Assembly: GCF_009617595.1 (NCBI RefSeq)
Contig: NZ_WIXK01000011.1
Coordinates: 28,899 to 92,898, forward strand
Direction: 5' to 3'
DNA length: 64,000 bases
Source: Tritonibacter aquimaris
GTDB lineage: Bacteria; Pseudomonadota; Alphaproteobacteria; Rhodobacterales; Rhodobacteraceae
Of this stretch, positions 16,060-24,307 are shown piece by piece; positions within the stretch are counted from its first letter, which is position 1, and every line of letters begins with the position of its first letter. Under the pieces are notes generated by a model. That model ran no database searches. It was not told the DNA's origin and worked only from the letters and a program-made list of their open reading frames with translations. Position numbers and translations under genes: made by a program.

Positions 16060-16854
16060 ATGAAAACCGTCATTTTGATCCCGGCGCGTTATGCGTCAAC
16101 CCGTTATCCCGGCAAGCCGCTGGTGGAACTCAGCCAGCCTGATGGCAGCAAAAAGAGCCTGATCCAGATGAGCTGGGAAGCGGCCCGGGGTGTTCAGGGG
16201 GTGGATGCGGTCTATGTGGTGACCGATGATGAGCGCATCAAAGCCGCCTCCGAAGGGTTTGGCGCTGATGTGATCATGACGCCAACAACATGTGAAAACG
16301 GCACCGCGCGCTGTGCGGCTGCATTGGAAACGGCTGGGATTGATGCGGATCTGGTGGTCAACCTGCAAGGGGATGCGCCGCTGACGCCCGCGTGGTTTGT
16401 CGAAGATCTGATCGCCGCGATGAAAGCGGACCCAGAGGCGCAGGTGGCCACACCGGTGCTGCAATGTGACCCGCTCACCTATGGCCATTTTGTAGAAGAC
16501 CGCAAAGCGGGCCGCGTTGGCGGCACCACGGCAGTGTTCAACGCCAAGCGTCACGCGCTCTATTTCTCCAAAGAAGTGCTGCCCTATATCGATCCGGGCA
16601 AAGTGCCCAGTAAAGACATCCCGGTCTATCACCACGTGGGGGTTTACGCCTATCGCCCTGATGCGCTGCGCGCCTATGGCAGCTGGGCGGAATGTGATCT
16701 TGAACAGCGCGAAGGGCTGGAGCAGCTTCGGTTTCTGTTCAACGGTGTTGCGGTGGCCTGCGTCGAAGTTGAGGGGCGTGGCCGCGTGTTCTGGGAGCTC
16801 AACAACCCCGAAGATGTGGAGCGCATCGAAAGCGTGCTGGCAGATCAGTTGTAA
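16060..16854 (+). CDS. kdsB: 3-deoxy-manno-octulosonate cytidylyltransferase
   Basis: 264 residues, slightly longer than typical KdsB (about 250). Signatures are IPARYASTRYPGKPL at the N-terminus, VYVVTDDERI, NLQGDAPL (usually QGDEP), and the C-terminal ELNNPEDVERIE. It activates Kdo with CTP to CMP-Kdo in the cytoplasm, for LPS core or for a Kdo-based capsule anchor. It is the second gene of the kpsF-kdsB unit and ends just before strong hairpins. The QGDAP variation and the SQPDGSKKS insertion after the first motif suggest the capsule-associated (KpsU-like) branch; I cannot settle this without alignment. Confidence 0.9.
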   Translation: MKTVILIPARYASTRYPGKPLVELSQPDGSKKSLIQMSWEAARGVQGVDAVYVVTDDERIKAASEGFGADVIMTPTTCENGTARCAAALETAGIDADLVVNLQGDAPLTPAWFVEDLIAAMKADPEAQVATPVLQCDPLTYGHFVEDRKAGRVGGTTAVFNAKRHALYFSKEVLPYIDPGKVPSKDIPVYHHVGVYAYRPDALRAYGSWAECDLEQREGLEQLRFLFNGVAVACVEVEGRGRVFWELNNPEDVERIESVLADQL

Positions 16855-16860
16855 TCAGAT

Positions 16861-16888
16861 CTGCCCCCTCCCATCTGGGAAGGGGCAG
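16861..16888 (+). terminator. Stem-loop after kdsB
   Basis: CTGCCCC-rich and GGGGCAG arms form a stem of about 13 pairs with one mismatch directly after the kdsB stop. No T-run follows, so it may be an RNA-protecting hairpin ahead of the true terminator at 16917-16959. Confidence 0.5.
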
Positions 16889-16916
16889 GTGATGGCGATC
16901 CCCCAAAATCCCCACC

Positions 16917-16959
16917 AAAAAAAACGGGCGTGATCAACCTAGGATCACGCCCGTTTTTT
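16917..16959. terminator. Strong bidirectional rho-independent terminator
   Basis: CGGGCGTGATC (16925-16935) and GATCACGCCCG (16943-16953) form a perfect 11-base stem with a 7-base loop. It is flanked by eight A on the left and six T on the right, so it terminates kdsB on the plus strand and the yjbE-like gene on the minus strand. Confidence 0.92.
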
Positions 16960-17016
16960 ATATCTATGTAGCTGCCTGCTCAGTCTCGGCCTGCTCAGGC
17001 AGAACCGCCAGCGGTC

Positions 17017-17283
17017 TTAGTTACCGGTGGTGGTGGTGGTGCCGCTTTCATCATCGTCAGATGCAACCACACCTACAACAACAGCAGCTGCCAGTGCGCC
17101 AGCTGCAACGGTGCCTGCTGCCAGACCGGTGCCAGCAAAGCCTGCACCGGCGCCTGCACCGGCGCCTGCACCACCGCCAGCTGCGCCAGCGCCTGCTTCA
17201 GTACCTTGTGCGGATGCTGTACCCGCGGCGAGAACAGCCATCATGGCTGCTGCAAAAATCTGTTTCATAAAACCAAACTCCAT
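17017..17283 (-). CDS. YjbE/GfcA-like small secreted Gly/Ala-rich protein
   Basis: 88 residues; a second Met at residue 6 (MKQIFAAAMMAVLAAGTASA) is an equally likely start and gives a clean signal peptide. The mature part is low-complexity Gly/Ala (GAGAAGGGAGAGAGAGAGF), then a short hydrophobic stretch (GALAAAVVVGVVASDDDESG) and Thr repeats. This composition and its position beside yjbF and yjbH homologues match YjbE/GfcA, the small protein of the Yjb and group-4 capsule operons, whose exact role is unknown. A gap of 151 bases separates it from the yjbF-like gene, with an ATTGCGAC motif inside, so it may have its own promoter. Confidence 0.7.
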   Translation of the reverse strand: MEFGFMKQIFAAAMMAVLAAGTASAQGTEAGAGAAGGGAGAGAGAGAGFAGTGLAAGTVAAGALAAAVVVGVVASDDDESGTTTTTGN

Positions 17284-17434
17284 GGGTATTCGTTGGGGGT
17301 CCCGATTGCGACACTAGGCAAGACGCAGGCGGTTTTCAACGCAACTTATGAGATCAAAATCCTTAAAAACCGGTTTGTTTGGCGATCCGTGCACAGATGC
17401 CACGCTCCTGCGGCAAAAAATGGCACGGATCCGC

Positions 17435-18112
17435 TCAAAGTGTCAGCTGACGGATGCGAATATAGCCATTGAGCGGCCCGGCCCATTGGCGTGACTGCCA
17501 GATGCGGCCGCTGCGAGATCCAACCCAGAAGTCATTCACGATATGCCCACTCTCGTTTTCGCAGTATTCCTGCAGATGCCGCGTGGGATAGGTAACCTCA
17601 ACAATCTCCAGCGGTTTCGGGCCAAGATCGCGCACCACACAGGCAAATTCCAGCTGTTTGGATTCGTGATCCCCCAGGCGCAGATCAAAGCGGCGCGCGC
17701 CCTGCCCTTCGGGGCCTTTTGCCCCGCCAGAGCGCGCCAAAGTTGACGCCGACAGCAGATCGCCGCGCAAACCACGGGTGGCAATCAAAATCCCATCGCG
17801 CAGGGTGACAGTGACCTGATCCTCCGTCACCCAGGTGATCACTTCGCCCGGCCCGTCATCGCGGCGCACAATTTGAGGCTGCAGATAGGCAAAGATGTCG
17901 CTCTCTTCCAGCGTCACCTCGATATAGGGGCTGGTGACCGTATCCAGAAACGCCCGCGTCAGCGGTGGCCGGTCCTGTTTGGGCGCGCGCCGCAAGGCGA
18001 TTTGTTCGCGAATGGTTGAGAGGATCTCAAGCTCCAGCGGCTTTTTTTCAGGCCCTTTGGCACAGGCCACCAGCGCCAGCAGCAGCGCAGCAGTTGGTAT
18101 CAGGCGCATCAT
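17435..18112 (-). CDS. yjbF: YjbF/GfcB-family lipoprotein
   Basis: 225 residues. The lipobox LLLALVAC gives a lipidated N-terminus, followed by a beta-rich domain with DTVTSPYIEVTLEESD, VTVTLRDGILIATRGL and a C-terminal NGYIRIRQLTL, as in the YjbF/GfcB family. Its start codon overlaps the yjbH stop (ATGA), so translation is coupled. In Escherichia coli the yjbEFGH operon directs production of an extracellular polysaccharide, and gfcBCD homologues function in capsule export. An internal Met right after the first (MM) makes the exact start uncertain by one codon. Confidence 0.87.
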   Translation of the reverse strand: MMRLIPTAALLLALVACAKGPEKKPLELEILSTIREQIALRRAPKQDRPPLTRAFLDTVTSPYIEVTLEESDIFAYLQPQIVRRDDGPGEVITWVTEDQVTVTLRDGILIATRGLRGDLLSASTLARSGGAKGPEGQGARRFDLRLGDHESKQLEFACVVRDLGPKPLEIVEVTYPTRHLQEYCENESGHIVNDFWVGSRSGRIWQSRQWAGPLNGYIRIRQLTL

Positions 18113-20274
18113 TCCCAGATCCTCGCTTTTTGATCCACCAGGCTTTTGCGGTGGCTGGTGCGGATCTGGCCATAGAGCCGGCCCGGCACCAATAGACGCG
18201 CGCCGCCATCACGCTGGGTGGGGCGAACGGTCAGGCCAAAGCTGTTGCGTGAGGGTTTGCCAAGCAGCCAGTCCAGCGGCATGGAAAAGCGAATGCCTTT
18301 GTCAAAGGAGCCTTCGCCAAACTCTTCGGCCGAGACATCGGTGAGGGTGAAAAACCCGCCCACGGACCAGCCATTGTTGAATTTCTTATCAACGCTGAAG
18401 GTGGCGCCCACGTCACCTGCGAGATAACGGCCCACATCCACCTGGGCCAGAAAGCCGCGCGGCGCCTCATAATAGGCCGAGGCATGGCCGGTGAACACGC
18501 TGTAGTCGCGAAATGAGAAGCGCTGATCAAAATCGCGCTGCTTTACATAGTTGCCTTCAACCCCCAGCGCGAGGCGGGAATTCACCGGCTTCCATAGGAT
18601 TTCGCCGGACACACCGCCAAAATTGCTTTCGAGCAGGCCAAGGGTGGCGCGGGCATAGATATCATCCGCAGGCTTCCAGTTGCGCGCCACATAGAGGTTT
18701 TCCAATGTGGTATCAAACTGGGCATATTCCACCCCATCGGTGCGCACCCGTGGCAGCACCGAGTTTGAGGCGCGCCCATCAGCCACATTGCCCCAAAGCC
18801 GCTGGCGAATGGTGCCTGAAATCACCCAGCCCGGTGCCGGCGCATAGGTGGCGGAGAAGTCGAGCCCCAGATCGAGCCGGAACGGCAGGTCCGGGTCAAA
18901 ATAGGAAGGTGACGCATAAGGCGAGATCGAGGTGGCAAACGAGGGATAGAGCTCATCTGACAGAATGGCGCTTTCTGGCAGCGGGCCTGCATTGTGAAAG
19001 CCTGTCACCGCAATCAGCGCATCCGTTGCATCGGGCGCATATTCCAGCGCTTCCAGATCACTGCGGCGGATTTCCGTGGTTGAGAGCCCCAGCCCGCGCC
19101 GCATGGGCACAATGCGGAAGGTTTCTACTGATGGCGGCAGGGTGCGGGCCATGGCGCGCGCCACCCTGCCCACCGCCAGGGTCTGCGAGCGGTAGCGGTT
19201 GTTGCGGAAACGCACTTCGGCGCTGGTGCCCCCCAGGTCCACGGTTTCCAGTATCAGACCATCCGCCTTAAGCGCATCCGCCAGAAGATCCCGGATCTGG
19301 GTTTGTTTCTTGCGGCTTTGTGCCCAGTCTTCGCTCCAATGGGCGGGCTCTGGCGCCCAGTCGGCGCGCGGAGCCACCGGAATCGGAGATGGGATGCGCA
19401 AGGGCTGGGTGGGTTGGCGTGGATTAAGCTGGATCTGCGCGCTCAGCCCCAGCTCGGAGCCATAAAGATAATAAGCCCCCAGACGCAGATTGGGGCTTTT
19501 TTGATATTCCAGACCAAAGTTCAGCGAGGATTTGCGCTCAAACACATCTGAGCGCACAGTCTCAAGCTCATAGGCATCCGAGGAATATTCCGCCTTGATG
19601 CCAAAGCGATCATTGAGCTGCCATTCAAGCCCGGCAAAAGGCGCAACATCACCGCGAAACCACTGATCTGTCGACAGTTCACCGCCGGTGTCGCCGCCGT
19701 CAAAGGCACCGCGGTTGCCAATGGTGCCAATCGCCCCATTGGAGCCCAGCCGCCCCCAGCCAAGACCCGCAGACAGTTTCAACCGCCCGTCCACACCACC
19801 AAGCCCCGGGGTGTCAAAGTTTTTGGTCGCCACGATATATTCAGAGGCGTAAATGCCGGTGCCTGCAAAATCCTGCAACCCCACCGTCAGCGCAGGCCGG
19901 TACCGGCCTTCTTTTAGCAGGCGCACGCGGACATCAAAGCCGCGGTCATAATAGGTTTCAAAGCCAAAAAGGTTCAGATCCTGAATGCCATTGTAGCGAA
20001 ACGAGGCCGACAGCCAGGGCAGCGCCTGAAAGGTCAGATTATACCGGCTGGTGCCGCCAAAATAGGAATAGGTGGTGGCAAACTGGCCTTCGGGCAGGCT
20101 TTCGGCACTGGGCAGATCGATCAGACCGGGGGAGCCATAGAAGTTCAGGCTGGGCTGGGGGGGGCGGTCAAAATTGGGCGCCTCGGCCCGGGTTGAGATC
20201 TGGCCCTGCGCCTGCAGCGCGCCCGCCCAAAACAGCAGCAAAAGTGCACCTGCACTGTGTCTGAAACCACTCAC
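18109..20274 (-). CDS. yjbH: YjbH/GfcD-family outer-membrane beta-barrel protein
   Basis: 721 residues from a GTG at 20274 with AGGG upstream. A signal peptide (GALLLLFWAGALQAQG) is followed by LNFYGSPGLIDLPSAESLPEGQ, the hallmark of the YjbH family, then many amphipathic strands and a C-terminal barrel (SWSVGGFFTLTDVSAEEFGEGSFDKGIRFSMPL-like region). YjbH/GfcD proteins are predicted outer-membrane components of polysaccharide secretion. It is the first gene of yjbH-yjbF, an order reversed from E. coli, and no separate yjbG homologue is present. Confidence 0.88.
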   Translation of the reverse strand: MSGFRHSAGALLLLFWAGALQAQGQISTRAEAPNFDRPPQPSLNFYGSPGLIDLPSAESLPEGQFATTYSYFGGTSRYNLTFQALPWLSASFRYNGIQDLNLFGFETYYDRGFDVRVRLLKEGRYRPALTVGLQDFAGTGIYASEYIVATKNFDTPGLGGVDGRLKLSAGLGWGRLGSNGAIGTIGNRGAFDGGDTGGELSTDQWFRGDVAPFAGLEWQLNDRFGIKAEYSSDAYELETVRSDVFERKSSLNFGLEYQKSPNLRLGAYYLYGSELGLSAQIQLNPRQPTQPLRIPSPIPVAPRADWAPEPAHWSEDWAQSRKKQTQIRDLLADALKADGLILETVDLGGTSAEVRFRNNRYRSQTLAVGRVARAMARTLPPSVETFRIVPMRRGLGLSTTEIRRSDLEALEYAPDATDALIAVTGFHNAGPLPESAILSDELYPSFATSISPYASPSYFDPDLPFRLDLGLDFSATYAPAPGWVISGTIRQRLWGNVADGRASNSVLPRVRTDGVEYAQFDTTLENLYVARNWKPADDIYARATLGLLESNFGGVSGEILWKPVNSRLALGVEGNYVKQRDFDQRFSFRDYSVFTGHASAYYEAPRGFLAQVDVGRYLAGDVGATFSVDKKFNNGWSVGGFFTLTDVSAEEFGEGSFDKGIRFSMPLDWLLGKPSRNSFGLTVRPTQRDGGARLLVPGRLYGQIRTSHRKSLVDQKARIWE

Positions 20275-20437
20275 TGTCTGCCCTGCCTTTTGACGTTATC
20301 TGCGCCCGCGCGCTTCTGCCGGGCTTTTTCTGCCTTAGATCATAAAAGCGCGCGTTGGATCAACTGTATGGATCTGTTCGGCGGTGAAATTCGCAGGGCG
20401 ATCTCAGGCTGTTTTATTGCGCCCGCCAGCGCCGGGG

Positions 20438-22306
20438 TTATGAGTGCGCGCTTCTGCCCAGATCAATGCCATCGCCTTCGACCCAGCGGCCAATCAGCGC
20501 CCGGGCGCCGGCCTCATCATTGGCGGCCACCACCTGACGCAGGGCGCGCACAAAAGCGGCCACTTCGATTTCCGAAATCACCGCCTCATGGGCGCAGAAA
20601 ATCTTGGGATGGGGCGTCAGCATCAGATCATCGGTCAGCGTCAGCTCTTCTTCCATTTTTTCGCCCGGTCTGAGGCCAATGATATCAATCGAAATATCAC
20701 CTTCGGGATGGTCTTCATCGCGCACGCTGTAGCCTGCGCTTTCAATCACCTGACGCGCCAGCTGAATGATCGGCACCGGCTTGCCCATATCCAGTACAAA
20801 GACCTCACCGCCCTTGGCGTCGGCCCCGGCCGTCAGCACCAGCTGCACCGCTTCCTGGATGGTCATGAAAAAGCGGCGCACATTGGGATCGGTCACCGTC
20901 ACCGGGCCACCGCGCGCCACCTGCTCCTGAAACAGCGGCACAACCGAGCCGGAAGAGCCCAGCACATTGCCAAAGCGCACCATAGTGTAAACCGTGCTTG
21001 TGCTGCGGCTGGCCAGATCCTGCAGCACCAGTTCGGCCATCCGTTTGGACGCGCCCATTACATTGGTGGGGCGCACCGCCTTGTCAGAGGAAATCAGAAT
21101 AAAGCGTTCAACGCCAAAATCTCCGGCCGCGCGCGCCAATGTGCGGGTGCCAAAGACATTGTTGGCAAGCCCCGCCAGCGGGTTTGCTTCCACCAGCGGC
21201 ACATGTTTATAGGCGGCCGCATGCAGCACCACTTCAATCTGGTGGCAGCGCAGCACCTCGCGCACCTGACGCGGATCGGTGACAGACCCCAGTACCGGCA
21301 CCAGTTCGATCCCCTGGGCTTGTGCCTGGGCGCAAAGCTCCTGATGGATGGTATAAAGCGCAAGCTCCGAGAGCTCATAGAGCACCAGTTTCTGCGGCCG
21401 GCACGCCAGCACCTGACGGCAGAGTTCCGATCCAATGGAGCCACCAGCCCCCGACACCAGCACCACCTTGCCCCGATAGGCATCCGCAGAGAGCGGCACA
21501 TCATGGGCGCGCCGACCCAGGAAGTTTTTCGGCGCAACCGGGGTGAGTTTTTCCACCAAAGCCTCGGTGCCAACGAGCTGGGCAAACGATGGCAGCGCCT
21601 GCACATCCAGTTTCAGCGCCTGCAGGCGCTGGATGATTTTGGCCTGTTTCGGCTGACTTTGGGACGGCATCGCCAGCAGCACCCGCGAGATCTGGCGGCT
21701 TTTCACCAGCTCTTCGATGCGGGCAGGCGCGTAGACCGGCATCCCCACCAGCGCCATGCCCTGCAGCGATTTATTGTCATCGACAAAGGCAACAGGATCA
21801 ATCCAATTGTGGCTGCGCAAGGCCTGTGCCAGCTGGGTACCCGTGGCCCCCGCGCCATAGATCAGCACCCGACAGCGCGGTTCCGCCCGGCGGTAGATCG
21901 CATTGACCACCTGCAACAGCCAGGCGCGCACTGCCACCATGGCAATGAAATAGATCAGCGCAAACACCACAAAGGTGCCCAGAGCCACCTGCGGCCCAAA
22001 AATCCCCAGCGCCACCACCAACGCGGTTGTGGCCACCAGCGCCACCAGCACCGTCAGCCCAACCGCATGGCGTTCATAGGCATTGAGCTGCACCTGCGGC
22101 AGCCCCAGTTTGCGCGCCGCCAGCGCCACCAGCAGCAAAATATAGGGCAGAACCGGCAGGGCTTCAAAAAACAGTGGCCAGACAGAGCGTGCAGGCATCT
22201 GCAATGCCAAGGCCGCAAGCAGGGCTGCGGGCAGGAACATCAAATCGATGGCGAGGAAAATATAAGATTTTTGCGCCCGGGTCAGAGCGCTCAGCAATCG
22301 AAACAT
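20438..22306 (-). CDS. CapD/WbpM-family UDP-sugar 4,6-dehydratase, membrane-anchored
   Basis: 622 residues. Four N-terminal membrane segments (about 10-130) are followed by a first Rossmann fold (VLIYGAGATGTQLAQAL, about 147) and the catalytic SDR domain (VSGAGGSIGSELCRQVL, about 280). SDKAVRPTNVMGASKR holds the modified active-site motif of this family, and RPGEKMEEEL follows. It converts a UDP-HexNAc to the 4-keto-6-deoxy form, the entry to QuiNAc, FucNAc or bacillosamine-type sugars. Partners would be the epimerase and the priming transferase just upstream at 22638-24158, on the same strand. Confidence 0.92.
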   Translation of the reverse strand: MFRLLSALTRAQKSYIFLAIDLMFLPAALLAALALQMPARSVWPLFFEALPVLPYILLLVALAARKLGLPQVQLNAYERHAVGLTVLVALVATTALVVALGIFGPQVALGTFVVFALIYFIAMVAVRAWLLQVVNAIYRRAEPRCRVLIYGAGATGTQLAQALRSHNWIDPVAFVDDNKSLQGMALVGMPVYAPARIEELVKSRQISRVLLAMPSQSQPKQAKIIQRLQALKLDVQALPSFAQLVGTEALVEKLTPVAPKNFLGRRAHDVPLSADAYRGKVVLVSGAGGSIGSELCRQVLACRPQKLVLYELSELALYTIHQELCAQAQAQGIELVPVLGSVTDPRQVREVLRCHQIEVVLHAAAYKHVPLVEANPLAGLANNVFGTRTLARAAGDFGVERFILISSDKAVRPTNVMGASKRMAELVLQDLASRSTSTVYTMVRFGNVLGSSGSVVPLFQEQVARGGPVTVTDPNVRRFFMTIQEAVQLVLTAGADAKGGEVFVLDMGKPVPIIQLARQVIESAGYSVRDEDHPEGDISIDIIGLRPGEKMEEELTLTDDLMLTPHPKIFCAHEAVISEIEVAAFVRALRQVVAANDEAGARALIGRWVEGDGIDLGRSAHS

Positions 22307-22637
22307 TCAACTCCGGTCCACCGATGTGGTGGCCTCTTTCTATGCCCAGCAATACCAGGCGCGCGTCACGGTTTTACAACAGCCCTGGCGCTGCAGGGAT
22401 TAGCACTGTTCTTGCTGATCACAGAGATCCCAAAACAGCGTAAAGAAATTGAGGTTTCTGGCATTGCGATCAAATAATCAACATCATCCCGCAAAGTCGC
22501 AATCCTCCCCGGTCAACAAACAACTAAAAGTTGCGATTTGTATCAGGGCCTGTCAATGTCGAAATCTGAAATCGGGCCACATCCGGCTGGATTTGGCCGA
22601 TGATCTGACAAAAATATCGCAACTGCTGAAAGGGTGA
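22307..22637. promoter_or_regulatory. capD-like gene upstream region with four RTTGCGA motifs
   Basis: 331 bases without a gene. Four copies of RTTGCGAY or close variants occur within 161 bases: 22463-22470 (plus), 22496-22503 (minus), 22530-22537 (plus) and 22616-22623 (minus). Alternating orientation suggests two inverted pairs. It lies between the stop of the sugar transferase gene and the start of the capD-like gene, so the capD-like gene probably has a regulated promoter here. Confidence 0.45.
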
Positions 22638-23249
22638 TCAGCTGCGCCGCAGCAGATTGCCAATGGTCTGAAACACCAGATCAAAATCATACCGCATGCT
22701 TTGATGGCGCTGATAGATCAGATCCAGCCGCGCCTTTGCGGGCACGCAGGTGCGGGAATAGACCGCATTGGTCTGTTCAGAGTTTTTGCAGCGCTCCAGC
22801 AAGCGGGTTTCATGTTTGTGATAGACAATCGAGGCCAGCCCGGTGACCCCCGGGCGCGATTTCAGCACCTCATTGTAGATCTCGGGATAGGCCTCGACAT
22901 ATTGGCGCAAAGGTGGGCGTGGCCCCACAAAGGACAGATCACCCCGCAAGATGTTCCAGAGCTGGGGAAATTCATCCAGCCGTTTGGCCCGCAGCCAGGC
23001 GCCGGTTTTGGTGATGCGCGCCGCCTTGTCACCGCCAGAGACCCCGCTGTCTTCCTCCACCACGGTCATGGTACGCAGTTTCCACAGGTTAAACGGCTCA
23101 GTTGGGCTTTTCATGCGCTCGGCCACGTAAAACAGCGGGCGGCCTTCTTTCAGCAGCAGCCAGACCACCAAGAGCAACAGCACAGGTGCCAAAATCACGA
23201 TCAGCAAGGTGACAAAAAACAGATCAAACAGCCGTTTGCTCCAGGTCAT
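22638..23249 (-). CDS. Small initiating sugar-phosphate transferase (PglC/WecA-unrelated, bacterial sugar transferase family)
   Basis: 203 residues. One N-terminal hydrophobic segment (about 12-35) precedes the conserved catalytic core: PLFYVAERMKS, LWKLRTM, TKTGAWLRAKRLDEFPQLWNILRGDLSFVGPRPPL, and SRPGVTGLA. The length matches the monotopic PglC-like group without a large CoA-binding-like N-terminal domain. It would transfer a phospho-sugar from a UDP-sugar to undecaprenyl phosphate; the adjacent dehydratase and epimerase suggest a 6-deoxy-HexNAc substrate. A GAGGGAT ribosome site precedes the ATG. A second, unrelated-in-detail priming enzyme lies at 32971-33639. Confidence 0.9.
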   Translation of the reverse strand: MTWSKRLFDLFFVTLLIVILAPVLLLLVVWLLLKEGRPLFYVAERMKSPTEPFNLWKLRTMTVVEEDSGVSGGDKAARITKTGAWLRAKRLDEFPQLWNILRGDLSFVGPRPPLRQYVEAYPEIYNEVLKSRPGVTGLASIVYHKHETRLLERCKNSEQTNAVYSRTCVPAKARLDLIYQRHQSMRYDFDLVFQTIGNLLRRS

Positions 23250-23277
23250 GAACTATCCCTCAATTCTAGGTCTGCAT

Positions 23278-23369
23278 CTTATAGGGTAAAACTGCGCCCT
23301 TTGTGCCCTTATAGGGCAAACTACACCCCTGTGCCCTTATAGGGCCAAATGACGCCATTGTGCCACCAA
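23278..23369. repeat. Three degenerate about 28-base tandem repeats at the 3' end of an epimerase gene
   Basis: Units beginning with CTTATAGGG start at 23278, 23308 and 23336 and each ends near TGTGCC. The third unit overlaps the last codons and stop of the epimerase gene. The core GCCCTTATAGGGC is nearly palindromic. The pattern suggests duplication of the gene end followed by decay. Confidence 0.65.
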
Positions 23370-24158
23370 TGCCTGCACCTCAGCCGGAGCCACGGTGATA
23401 TGTGCGTTCAGCAGGCTGAGGTCAAACGCCACTTCAGCAATGGCTGTGGGCGGGGCCGCGCGGGTGGTAAAGCTGAGATCTGCAGCACGCAACAGATCCC
23501 CCATTGCAATTGGGCCAGGCTGGGCCAGGTTCAACACCTCAGGCAGCTGCGCGCAATCAAGCAGATCCACCAGCGCCTGCGCCAGGGTTTTTACCCCGAT
23601 ATAGCTGCGCCGCGGGGTGGTGCCATCCGCAAACTGATCCAGGCAGAACCCCGGTTTCCAGCCGCCCAAAATCGCATCAAAGCCGGCCACATTGCCAATG
23701 CGCAAAATCACCAGTTCAACTCCACAGGCTGCGGCGCGCGCCTGCGCTTCCATCTCTGCTTTGGCGCGCCCGTAGTCATTCAGGGGCTGCAGCATCTGAT
23801 CTTCGCGCAAAAGCCCGGCCTGGGCGCCGTAAACCGCCGCCGAAGAGGTCAGCACCACCCGGCGTGCGCCTGCGGCACGTGCTGCATCAATTGCCGCCAG
23901 CGCCAGCGCGCTATTGTCAGACAGCTGCCCCTGTACCACCCCGGCCAGACAGAGGATCTGGTCGCAGCCCTGGGCGGCTGCACAAAGCTGCTCGGGAGCG
24001 GCTAAAGGGGACAGGATGTGCCAGTTTTCCGCAGGCAGCGCCGCAGCTGGGCGCGCGCGCGCCTGCAGGGCAAACCGGCTGGGATCTGGCGCAAACTGGC
24101 GCAGCGCCCGGCCAATGCGCCCGTTGGCCCCCATGATCAGAACTGTCTCTTTGCCCAT
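23337..24158 (-). CDS. NAD-dependent sugar epimerase/reductase (extended SDR)
   Basis: 273 residues from ATG 24158 (MGKETVLIMGANGRIGRAL). An in-frame ATG at 24206 would add 16 residues encoded by an internally repetitive stretch (GTCGATACTGCC-like units), so the inner start is preferred. Features are the Rossmann GANGRIG, the active-site SSAAVYG with YGRAKAE, and a short substrate domain. It is likely the C4 reductase or epimerase acting on the 4-keto product of the CapD-like enzyme, giving the substrate for the priming transferase 87 bases downstream. The exact product is not predictable. Its 3' end runs into tandem repeats. Confidence 0.8.
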   Translation of the reverse strand: MGKETVLIMGANGRIGRALRQFAPDPSRFALQARARPAAALPAENWHILSPLAAPEQLCAAAQGCDQILCLAGVVQGQLSDNSALALAAIDAARAAGARRVVLTSSAAVYGAQAGLLREDQMLQPLNDYGRAKAEMEAQARAAACGVELVILRIGNVAGFDAILGGWKPGFCLDQFADGTTPRRSYIGVKTLAQALVDLLDCAQLPEVLNLAQPGPIAMGDLLRAADLSFTTRAAPPTAIAEVAFDLSLLNAHITVAPAEVQALVAQWRHLAL

Positions 24159-24307
24159 GTCGATATTGCCTGCGCCGATACTGCCTGTGTCGATACTGCG
24201 TCCCATTTGCCCCGCCCGCCAGGTGGTGCCGCGCTTTGTGTTGACGCATGTGCCACGCAGGTTATCTTGCCGCCAGCCGACTTAAGATTATTTTGACTGG
24301 ATTCTCA

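Noticed and set aside
20444..22477. 677-residue plus-strand frame opposite the capD-like gene
   Set aside because: The minus-strand product has a full set of family motifs; the opposite frame is low-complexity His/Gln/Arg and a GC shadow.
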